Origin: Lachnospiraceae bacterium
Lineage (GTDB): Bacteria; Bacillota; Clostridia; Lachnospirales; Lachnospiraceae
Direction of reading: 5' to 3'
DNA length: 64,000 nt
Assembly (NCBI GenBank): GCA_016281335.1
Contig: JAEEIK010000133.1
Location: 1-64,000, forward strand
Shown: positions 17,354 to 25,400 of the stretch, in pieces
How positions within the stretch are numbered: position 1 is the first letter of the stretch
Layout: each line of letters opens with the position of its first letter
The notes under the pieces: generated by a model
Database searches by the model: none
The model's input: the letters and a program-made list of their open reading frames with translations, nothing else
Told to the model about the DNA's origin: nothing
Translations under genes and position numbers: made by a program

Positions 17354-19243
17354 ATGAATGAGAAACGTAAAAAGATAGCATTATTCGGCAGCAATTTTAC
17401 CGGCAGATATAAGCGCAGTTTATGCAGGGCTTTTACCATAGCTGCAGAAGAATTCGGCGTTGATCTGGTTGTTTTCAATACTTACGGTCAGATAGGCACC
17501 AGAAACGGTTTCAGGGAGGACTACGAGACCGGGATACTTGATTATATGGATCTTGACCTGTTTGATGGCATAGTCTTTGACGGGGACGGCTACAGTGTGG
17601 AAGAAATGTCTGAAAGCATTGAGCGCAGGCTTCGGAAAGTAAAGTGTCCTGTGATCTCCGTAAGCGGTCATATAGACGGCTTCTATAACATAGAATTTGA
17701 TGATGCCGGCGGGCTCCGCAGCATGGTAGAGCACTTTGTCGAGCATCATAAGTTTACCAGGATAGCTTATTTTGCGGGACCCAGCGATCACCCTGATGCA
17801 AGGTCAAGGCTTAGTGAGTTCCGCAGTGTAATGAGAGAACACGGACTTCCCGAAAACGGGGTAGGGATGTTTGAAGGAAACTTCTGGTACGATAAAGGCA
17901 TGGAGGCGGCCAGATATTTTCTTGCGCTTCCGGAACGTCCCGAGGCGATAGTCTGTGCAAATGATTATATGGCGATATCCCTGATCAATGCGCTCAGAAA
18001 ATACGGACTTAAAGTTCCTGAAGATATCGCGGTATCCGGATATGACGGGACTATAGAAGGAAAAGAGTTTCTGCCGCATCTTTCATCGGTAACAAGAGAA
18101 CGTACGGAACTGGCACGCAAGGCCATGCAGCTGCTGGTCAATCTTTCGGAGGGTAAAGAGGAAGAAATTGACTTACATGTATATCCGGCTCCGGTATTCT
18201 CGCAGTCCTGCGGCTGTGAGCCTTTAGAGTATGAGCATGTACTGGAAACGGTTGCCCGTGTGCATGAAGAGGCAAGAATGATTTCAACAGCTGTCTACGA
18301 GTCCGAATCGGCAATGGTCAAGCTCAATAAAGTTGACAGTATAAGAAGGATGGAAGCGGTGTTTGCGGAGGACTCAGTAAACTTCGGGGAATATTCTTCA
18401 TTCTTTATGATGGTACATACGGATCAGAACGGCGTACCTGCATATGACAGCAGTTTCACTTCTCCTTCAGGCAGATTCGTGCCTGTTATCTGGATAGACA
18501 AGAATAAAGAATACAGCGGGAGTCCGCATTCTTTTAACAGCTCCCTGTTCATACCAAGATCCAACTCTGACAGATGTCATGTATACTATATTATGAGTGT
18601 TCACTGTGCCGACAAACTCTTCGGTTATTCGGTGGTGGAGATGACGGGAAAAGACATCTTCAACGAATTTCATAATGTGTGGATACACAATCTGGGACTT
18701 ACCTTAAGCGCACTTGAGAAAAACGATCATATAAATAAACTGATAAATAAGCTGGAGGGACTGAGTATAACCGATGACCTTACCGGCATGCTAAACCGCC
18801 GCGGCTTTGATGACAGGTCGCGCAATGCGATCGCAGATTTCAGTGAAAAGAAAAATGTCTGTACCATGGTCATTGATATAGATGGGCTGAAAGCGATAAA
18901 CGATGAATACGGTCATCATGAAGGAGACCGTGCGATAAAAGCCTTGGCGGAAATCATAAGGAGAAGCTGCGATTCAGGGGAGATAGCGGGAAGAGCCGGC
19001 GGTGACGAGTTTTATATCTTTGCTTCCGACTATTCGGAAACACGTCTTAAAAGATTCAGGGAGCATATGGAAGAATATACGGCGGAATATAATAAGACGA
19101 ACAAAAAAGGCTATAAGCTGGATTTCAGTTTCGGAGCATATATAACGGAAACGGACGGTTTCGGGAGACTGGAAGATTTTCTGAAGATCAGTGATGAGAG
19201 AATGTATGAGCAGAAGATGAGTAAGCCCGGAAGGCGGCGGTAG
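17354..19243 (+). CDS. LacI-type (periplasmic-binding-like) ligand sensor fused to GGDEF diguanylate cyclase, no HTH
   Basis: LacI-like core (PEAIVCANDYMAISLINALRKYGLKVPEDIAVSGYDG) plus TDDLTGMLNRRGF...AGRAGGDEFYIF. Confidence 0.85.
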   Translation: MNEKRKKIALFGSNFTGRYKRSLCRAFTIAAEEFGVDLVVFNTYGQIGTRNGFREDYETGILDYMDLDLFDGIVFDGDGYSVEEMSESIERRLRKVKCPVISVSGHIDGFYNIEFDDAGGLRSMVEHFVEHHKFTRIAYFAGPSDHPDARSRLSEFRSVMREHGLPENGVGMFEGNFWYDKGMEAARYFLALPERPEAIVCANDYMAISLINALRKYGLKVPEDIAVSGYDGTIEGKEFLPHLSSVTRERTELARKAMQLLVNLSEGKEEEIDLHVYPAPVFSQSCGCEPLEYEHVLETVARVHEEARMISTAVYESESAMVKLNKVDSIRRMEAVFAEDSVNFGEYSSFFMMVHTDQNGVPAYDSSFTSPSGRFVPVIWIDKNKEYSGSPHSFNSSLFIPRSNSDRCHVYYIMSVHCADKLFGYSVVEMTGKDIFNEFHNVWIHNLGLTLSALEKNDHINKLINKLEGLSITDDLTGMLNRRGFDDRSRNAIADFSEKKNVCTMVIDIDGLKAINDEYGHHEGDRAIKALAEIIRRSCDSGEIAGRAGGDEFYIFASDYSETRLKRFREHMEEYTAEYNKTNKKGYKLDFSFGAYITETDGFGRLEDFLKISDERMYEQKMSKPGRRR

Positions 19244-19245
19244 GA

Positions 19246-20127
19246 ATGCATTTCGTCGAGGCGAAAGGGATACTTAACGGTACGGGCGGACATTTCGGGA
19301 TGAACATCTATCGCGGCTGTACCCATGGCTGCATTTACTGTGACAGCAGAAGTAAATGTTATCAGTTCACGCATTCCTTTGAGGACATAGAGGTAAAGCA
19401 GAATGCGCCGGAGCTTCTGGAAAAGGCTTTAAGAAATGCAAAACCGGCGATGATAGGAACCGGCGCGATGTCGGATCCGTATATGCACTGTGAAGAAAGT
19501 CTGCATCTTACAAGAAAATGTCTGGAGCTCATACTGAAATACGGTTTCGGAGCGGCAATACAGACCAAAGCTGACAGGATACTTCAGGATATCGATCTGC
19601 TGGATGAGATAAACAGGAATACAAAATGTGTGGTACAGATGACGCTTACGACCTGGGATGATGATCTCTGTGCCATACTTGAGCCCAATGTGTGCAATAC
19701 AAAAAGGCGGATAGAGGTGCTTAAGCAATTGCGGGATCGCGGCATCCCGACGATAGTCTGGCTGACACCCATCCTGCCTTTTATCAATGATACGGAAGAA
19801 AATGTGGAGGCTATACTGCGCGCTTGTGCGGATGCAGGAGTAAAGGGGATCATTGATTTCGGAATGGGACTGACCCTTAGAGAAGGTGACAGGGAGTATT
19901 ATTATTCCGCTCTTGATAAGTATTTTCCGGGAATGAAGCAACGCTACATACGCCATTACGGAAATGCCTATGAGTTACCGAGCCCTGACAGCAGAAAGCT
20001 GACAGCCCTGCTCAGAAGTATTTGTGAAGAAAAAGGGATGATGTATAAGCCGGAAGAGTGTTTTGAGTATATGAATACTTTGCCGGATAAGAATAAGCAG
20101 ATGAGCATTTTTGATCTGCAAACATGA
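19246..20127 (+). CDS. SPL-family radical SAM protein
   Basis: MNIYRGCTHGCIYCDSRS radical-SAM CxxxCxxC motif. Confidence 0.85.
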   Translation: MHFVEAKGILNGTGGHFGMNIYRGCTHGCIYCDSRSKCYQFTHSFEDIEVKQNAPELLEKALRNAKPAMIGTGAMSDPYMHCEESLHLTRKCLELILKYGFGAAIQTKADRILQDIDLLDEINRNTKCVVQMTLTTWDDDLCAILEPNVCNTKRRIEVLKQLRDRGIPTIVWLTPILPFINDTEENVEAILRACADAGVKGIIDFGMGLTLREGDREYYYSALDKYFPGMKQRYIRHYGNAYELPSPDSRKLTALLRSICEEKGMMYKPEECFEYMNTLPDKNKQMSIFDLQT

Positions 20128-20138
20128 GAGGAGAAAAA

Positions 20139-20873
20139 ATGGAAGAGTTTTATATCGACTGCGACGGGATAAAATTACATGCCAAAATAGAAAGACCTGA
20201 AAATTCGGAAAAATGTCCTCTGTGTATCCTTATCCACGGATTTACTGGACATATGGAAGAGGAGCATATAATCTCGGTAAAAGATGCAATGATCGATACC
20301 GGAGTAGCTGTACTCAGGGTAGAGATGTACGGTCACGGCGGCAGTGAAGGCGAATTCAGAAAACATACGCTTTACAAATGGGTGACCAATGCGCTTGCGG
20401 TCGTGGAATATGCGAAGAAGCTGGATTTTGTGACGGAACTCTATCTGTGCGGGCATTCCCAGGGAGGGCTGCTGACCATGCTCGTCGGAGGCATGTGTCC
20501 CGATGAACTTAAAGGCATCATTCCCATGTCACCCGCCTGGATGATACCCGACGGTGCAAGACAGGGACATATACTGGATATGGATTTTGATCCGAAGCAT
20601 ATACCGGAGGTTCTGGACAGCTGGGGCTTAGTGCTTGACGGTGATTATGTGCGCACTGCCCAGACCATACATGTTGAAGATGAGATTGCAAGATACGAGG
20701 GCCCGGTGCTGATAGTACACGGAGCAGCTGATCCGGTAGTTCCTTTTGCATACGTGGACAAGGCCGTAAAACTGTATAAGGATGCAAAACTTGTGTTGAT
20801 AGAAGATGCGGATCACTGCTTCGGGGGAAAGCTTAATGAACTTGCAGATGCTGTCCGCAGTTTTTTCGAATGA
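20139..20873 (+). CDS. Alpha/beta hydrolase
   Basis: LCGHSQGGLLTMLVGG nucleophile elbow; VLIVHGAADPVVPF; DADHCF. Confidence 0.85.
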   Translation: MEEFYIDCDGIKLHAKIERPENSEKCPLCILIHGFTGHMEEEHIISVKDAMIDTGVAVLRVEMYGHGGSEGEFRKHTLYKWVTNALAVVEYAKKLDFVTELYLCGHSQGGLLTMLVGGMCPDELKGIIPMSPAWMIPDGARQGHILDMDFDPKHIPEVLDSWGLVLDGDYVRTAQTIHVEDEIARYEGPVLIVHGAADPVVPFAYVDKAVKLYKDAKLVLIEDADHCFGGKLNELADAVRSFFE

Positions 20874-20898
20874 TAAGAAGTGGTACGGTGATTGTCAA

Positions 20899-20927
20899 CA
20901 ATCAACCGCAGAACCGTCCCCGTGATT
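20899..20927 (-). repeat. REP-like repeat copy 15 (inverted core), preceded by remnant tgattgtcaaca
   Basis: caatcaaccgcagaaccgtccccgtgatt. Confidence 0.9.
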
Positions 20928-20943
20928 GAAAGGAGTTAGAAAG

Positions 20944-21909
20944 ATGGTAGGCTTAATAGTTGCAAGATCAAAAAACAACGTGATAGGAAAGAACGGCATG
21001 ATCCCATGGAGGATAAAGGGAGAACAGAAGCAGTTCAAGCAGCTCACTACGGGGAACGCGGTGATCATGGGCAGAAAATCCTATGAAGAAATAGGCCGGC
21101 CGCTGCCGAACAGACTGAACATTATCGTGTCGGGGACAAAAAAGTTTGAGGGAGAAAACCTGCTGACCACTGCCTCAGTGCAGGAAGCGATAAAACTTGC
21201 GGGGGATAAGACGGTTTATATCGCCGGAGGCTATGGCCTGTATAAAGAGGCCATACCCTATGTCGATAAGATGTATATCACGGAAGTCGACACAGTGGTA
21301 GAAGACGGAGACGTGTTCTTTCCCGAGTTTGATGAAAGCGAGTTTGAAAAAAGCACAGGCGCAAGCGGCGGAGACGAGATAAGCTTTACCCGTACGACTT
21401 ATACCAGAAAGATACAGCAGCATGAGATAAAGGGAAAAACCATCACCTTCAGAAAACTTGGGGAAGCTGATCTTGATACTTTTATCAATATGCGCATAGG
21501 GCAGCTAACGGAGGAGTATGAGGCGGAAGGAAAGAATCCGCCCGAGGGTGTAGACCTTGAAACAGCGCTTAAAGCGTATTATCACACACACATGGCGGAT
21601 AATACCTTTGTTTCCTGGCTTGCTCTTGACGGTGATAAGATAATAGGAACCAGCGGCATGTCCTTTGTGGTGAAGCCACCTTATTTTACCTGTCCTACAG
21701 GACGGCTCGGGCTCTTATCCAGCATGTTCACTGATCCGGGCTACAGACGCATGGGAATTGCTAAGGAACTTCTTGAAAGAGTGACTGAAGAAGCCAGGGA
21801 TTACGGCTGCGGCGCCGTATGGATCACCGCATCAAATATGGGAGTAAAGCTTTATACTGCTTACGGCTTTGAACATAACGGCAATTTCATGCAGTATAAA
21901 CTTGTGTAA
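20944..21909 (+). CDS. Dihydrofolate reductase-GNAT acetyltransferase fusion
   Basis: DHFR MVGLIVARSKNNVIGKNGMIPWRIKGEQKQFKQLTTGNAVIMGRKSYEEIGRPLPNR..VYIAGGYGLYKEAIP; C-terminal GNAT SSMFTDPGYRRMGIAKELLERVTEEAR..LYTAYGFEHN. Confidence 0.88.
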   Translation: MVGLIVARSKNNVIGKNGMIPWRIKGEQKQFKQLTTGNAVIMGRKSYEEIGRPLPNRLNIIVSGTKKFEGENLLTTASVQEAIKLAGDKTVYIAGGYGLYKEAIPYVDKMYITEVDTVVEDGDVFFPEFDESEFEKSTGASGGDEISFTRTTYTRKIQQHEIKGKTITFRKLGEADLDTFINMRIGQLTEEYEAEGKNPPEGVDLETALKAYYHTHMADNTFVSWLALDGDKIIGTSGMSFVVKPPYFTCPTGRLGLLSSMFTDPGYRRMGIAKELLERVTEEARDYGCGAVWITASNMGVKLYTAYGFEHNGNFMQYKLV

Positions 21910-21921
21910 GGAATGAAAACA

Positions 21922-22743
21922 ATGAAGAATCAGATACTATGCTCTACCGGAGCGCTGATAGGAAGGCCTAACGGACGAGATTACAGGCTACTGAAAGCTT
22001 TTTCCGAAAAGCTTGACTGTGACGGATATGAACTGATGATGTACAGTGACTGGTACGGAAAAGAAAAGGAAATCGCAGCGTATCTTTCGGATAACGGGAT
22101 AAAAACTCCCTCCTACCATTGTCAGAAAAGCATAGGCGAGGGAATAAGCAAAGGCGGAGAAGAGTCACGGGATGCATTCAGACGTTTTGAGATAAATGCC
22201 GAAATGGCAAGGGATATCGGAGCGGAAAAGATGGTGATGCATCTCTGGGACGGACTCACATCGGATGCATATATCGAGAGAAATATCGAGGCTTATAAAA
22301 AGCTCAGGGAGATCGCAGATGCAAATGGTGTTAAGCTGCTTATAGAGAACGTTGTCTGCAATCAGAAAACACCGATGGAACACTGGTGTGAACTGAAAGA
22401 AGTATATCCGGATATCGAATTTGTCTTTGATACCAAGATGGCGGCCTTTCACGGACAGCTGGAACTGATATACGAAAAAGAATATGAATGGCTGTGGAAG
22501 GAAGGACATATAAAGCATTATCATGTGAACGATTACGGCGGAGGCATCAAGGACTGGACCAATATGAAGGTACTTCCCATAGGCAAAGGACATATTGATT
22601 TTGTTCGTTTCTTTAACTTTGTGAAAGAAACTGCCTATGAAGGAAGTTTTACTCTTGAATCAACAGCTTTTGATCATAAGGGAAACGTGGACTTTAAAAT
22701 GCTTAACGATCAGATAAACTATATCAGGGAGTATGAGGGCTGA
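21922..22743 (+). CDS. Sugar phosphate isomerase/epimerase (TIM barrel, AP endonuclease 2 family)
   Basis: LLIENVVCNQKTP..FVFDTKMAAFHGQ..HYHVNDYGG..IGKGHIDF. Confidence 0.75.
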   Translation: MKNQILCSTGALIGRPNGRDYRLLKAFSEKLDCDGYELMMYSDWYGKEKEIAAYLSDNGIKTPSYHCQKSIGEGISKGGEESRDAFRRFEINAEMARDIGAEKMVMHLWDGLTSDAYIERNIEAYKKLREIADANGVKLLIENVVCNQKTPMEHWCELKEVYPDIEFVFDTKMAAFHGQLELIYEKEYEWLWKEGHIKHYHVNDYGGGIKDWTNMKVLPIGKGHIDFVRFFNFVKETAYEGSFTLESTAFDHKGNVDFKMLNDQINYIREYEG

Positions 22744-22746
22744 TAC

Positions 22747-23196
22747 TTGAAGACTGATATCAGACAGATAGAATCGGGGGAAGATGAGATCATCATAAGA
22801 TATAAGGAACTTACCCCGGGGATAAAAAGAATACTGGATGCATTAAGCTATACATCAACAAGGATCGTGGGAAGGAAAGAAGAAAACAGAGTCGTGATCG
22901 ATGCTGATGACATAATGTATTTCGAATCTGTGGATGACAAGACTTTTGTCTATACAGAAAATGATGTGCTTCGTGTTGACTATACGCTTCAGGGAATAAT
23001 CGCGACTCTTCAGGATGAGCGTTTTTTTCGCTGCAGCAAATCCATGATAATCAATGTTGACAAAGTTAAGCTGCTTAGGAGCATGTCGTCGAACAGGATA
23101 GATGCCACACTTGAAAATGGGGAGCATGTCCTGATCTCCAGAGCATATGCATCGGATTTCAGAAGATTGCTGAAGGGAGGGGATGATCGTGGATAA
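22747..23196 (+). CDS. LytTR DNA-binding transcriptional regulator
   Basis: VIDADDIMYFESVDDKTFVYT..FFRCSKSMIINVDKV..SRAYASDFRRLL. Confidence 0.85.
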   Translation: MKTDIRQIESGEDEIIIRYKELTPGIKRILDALSYTSTRIVGRKEENRVVIDADDIMYFESVDDKTFVYTENDVLRVDYTLQGIIATLQDERFFRCSKSMIINVDKVKLLRSMSSNRIDATLENGEHVLISRAYASDFRRLLKGGDDRG

Positions 23197-23671
23197 GAAA
23201 AAAGGACCGAGCCTGTGGGAGAGATATCTTACCAAAGAGATAGGGATAGAGTTTAAGGCCTGTCTGTATTTTTTTGCAGTACTGTTCTTTTACTGTGTAT
23301 ACAGGATAGTCTGCGGTATATATGATGCAAGCATACTGCATATGGCGGAGATGATATTCGCCTGCTATATTATCGGTTATCTTCAGGTGTATGTTTTTAA
23401 TAACTTTGATGAGAGCGGACGGCTCGGAGGCAAAGAGTGGAGAGGGATAATATGCTGTACGGCCATATATACGCTGTTGTCATACTTCCTGAACTGGTTT
23501 GATAAGACGATATGGCTTTCTGCTGTCTTTGCGGCATACCTTTTGCTGGTATATATCTGTGTATTTCTGATATACCGTTCCAAGAGGCTTATAGATGATA
23601 AGATACTGAACGAGGAGCTACAGCTTTTTCAGACTGAACACCGGAAAAAAGTGCAGGATACCGACGAATAA
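23183..23671 (+). CDS. DUF3021-like membrane protein
   Basis: Hydrophobic, four-TM-like; overlaps LytTR gene, typical LytTR-DUF3021 pairing. Confidence 0.7.
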   Translation: MIVDKKKGPSLWERYLTKEIGIEFKACLYFFAVLFFYCVYRIVCGIYDASILHMAEMIFACYIIGYLQVYVFNNFDESGRLGGKEWRGIICCTAIYTLLSYFLNWFDKTIWLSAVFAAYLLLVYICVFLIYRSKRLIDDKILNEELQLFQTEHRKKVQDTDE

Positions 23672-23680
23672 GTGCAGCTT

Positions 23681-23710
23681 ACGGGAGCAGATATTGCTCC
23701 CGTCTTTTTT
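23681..23710 (+). terminator. Rho-independent terminator
   Basis: acgggagcagatattgctcccgtctttttt. Confidence 0.85.
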
Positions 23711-23745
23711 GTGTGTTAAAAAGGTATCAAGGAGGTGAAAACACT

Positions 23746-24591
23746 ATGACTGATGTGATAAGGATAGAGGGATTAACAAAGAGTTACGGGAAGAAAAGGG
23801 GAGTGACAAACGTCGGCCTTTCGGTAAAAGAAGGAGAGATATACGGTTTTATTGGACCAAACGGCGCGGGTAAATCAACTACGATCCGTTCCATGCTGGG
23901 CTTCCTGAATTATGAAAAAGGATGCATCAGCGTATTCGGTAAGGACAGCAGAAAGGAACATACGGCAATACTTAAGGACATAGGCTATATGCCTTCCGAA
24001 GCCATGTTTTATCCCTCAATGAAAGTATCTGAGGTGATCAGGTTTGCTGCGGACGTGAGAGGATTGGACTGCAGAAAAGAAGCAGAGATGCTCTGCGAGA
24101 AACTTAAACTTGATACAGGAAAAAAAATTAAGGAACTGTCTCTTGGTAACAGAAAGAAGGTAAGCATCGTCTGTGCCATGCAGCATAAGCCGAAGCTGTT
24201 TGTGTTTGATGAGCCTTCCAGCGGATTGGATCCGCTGATGCAGAATACTTTTTTCGAACTGATCAAAGAGTATGTAAAAGAAGGGACCACCTGTTTTCTT
24301 TCAACCCATGTACTGTCAGAGGTGAGCAGATACTGTGACAGAGCGGCAGTAATGCGGGAGGGAAAACTGATAAAGGAAGACAGCGTTGAAAACCTGACGG
24401 AGAGCAGCGCTAAAAATATAAAAGTGACCGTGGACGGAGAGCATAAGGAGTATATATATAATGGGGATATCAATGAGCTGATAAGGGAATTATCCGTAAA
24501 GAAGCTGGAAAATCTCTATATCGAAGAACCCTCATTGGAAGATATGTTCATGCACTTCTATGAGGAAGGAAATAAAGGAGGGATGGAATAA
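23746..24591 (+). CDS. ABC transporter ATP-binding protein
   Basis: GFIGPNGAGKSTTIRSMLGFL; LSLGNRKKVSIVCAM; LFVFDEPSSGLDP. Confidence 0.95.
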   Translation: MTDVIRIEGLTKSYGKKRGVTNVGLSVKEGEIYGFIGPNGAGKSTTIRSMLGFLNYEKGCISVFGKDSRKEHTAILKDIGYMPSEAMFYPSMKVSEVIRFAADVRGLDCRKEAEMLCEKLKLDTGKKIKELSLGNRKKVSIVCAMQHKPKLFVFDEPSSGLDPLMQNTFFELIKEYVKEGTTCFLSTHVLSEVSRYCDRAAVMREGKLIKEDSVENLTESSAKNIKVTVDGEHKEYIYNGDINELIRELSVKKLENLYIEEPSLEDMFMHFYEEGNKGGME

Positions 24592-25382
24592 TGACTGCGA
24601 TCTTAAGACATGAGTTCAGGTTAAATTTAAAAAGTCTTCTTATCTGGGCCTTAAGTGTAGGAGGAATGGGTTTTTTATGCATACTGATGTATACGAGCAT
24701 GGAAGGTGAGGTAGCTGATATGGCTGATATGTTCTCGAATATGGGAGCCTTTTCCGATGCGTTCGGCATGAGTACTTTAAGCATAGCGACACTGAGCGGT
24801 TTCTTTGCAACAGAAGTGGGAACCGTTCACGGACTGGGAAGCGCGATGTTTGCGGCTATCATGGCAACAGTGCTTCTCAGCAAGGAGGAAGATGCGCATA
24901 CCGGAGAGTTTCTCTACTCATTGCCTGTCAGCAGAAGCAGGATAGTTATAGCGAAAGGTCTAGCATTATTGCTGCATCTGATCGCCTTTACCTTAATATG
25001 CGGAGCACTGTATGTTCTGGGATTTGCAGCGCTTAAAGAAGATGTTCCCTGGGACGGCTTTCTTACACTTATGGGACGCATGCTGTTCATGAATCTGGAG
25101 ATATCGGCAATAGCTATTCTGATCTCGGCCTGCTCGGCCAAGAACCGCATAGGTCTGGGTTTGGGACTTTCGCTTATGTTCTATGCCTATGATCTGATAG
25201 GGAGAGTGATACCTGATATGAAGGATTACTTATTCCTCGGCCCCTTTGCAGCAGCCAACGCTTCCGAGATATTATCGGGAAAGGATGAACCGGCCAAGGC
25301 TCTGATAACCGCAGCAGTGATCAGCTTAGCGGCGCTTGTGTCGGCATTTATGATCTATACCCAAAAAGACCTGGCATCATGA
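24591..25382 (+). CDS. ABC transporter permease
   Basis: Multi-TM; LYSLPVSRSRIVIAKGLALL; ATGA-type overlap with ATPase gene. Confidence 0.85.
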   Translation: MTAILRHEFRLNLKSLLIWALSVGGMGFLCILMYTSMEGEVADMADMFSNMGAFSDAFGMSTLSIATLSGFFATEVGTVHGLGSAMFAAIMATVLLSKEEDAHTGEFLYSLPVSRSRIVIAKGLALLLHLIAFTLICGALYVLGFAALKEDVPWDGFLTLMGRMLFMNLEISAIAILISACSAKNRIGLGLGLSLMFYAYDLIGRVIPDMKDYLFLGPFAAANASEILSGKDEPAKALITAAVISLAALVSAFMIYTQKDLAS

Positions 25383-25400
25383 TGATGCCGGGCCTTTTTT
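25363..25400. terminator. Bidirectional terminator between convergent genes
   Basis: aaaaagacctggcatcatgatgatgccgggcctttttt. Confidence 0.8.

Noticed and set aside
540-20927. Repeats considered as a CRISPR array
   Set aside because: Copies are irregularly spaced by hundreds to thousands of bp, vary in orientation, lie inside genes, and no cas genes are present.
540-20927. Array considered as a classical integron with attC sites
   Set aside because: No tyrosine recombinase IntI is seen and the repeats lack the attC R'/R'' core (RYYYAAC/GTTRRRY) architecture.
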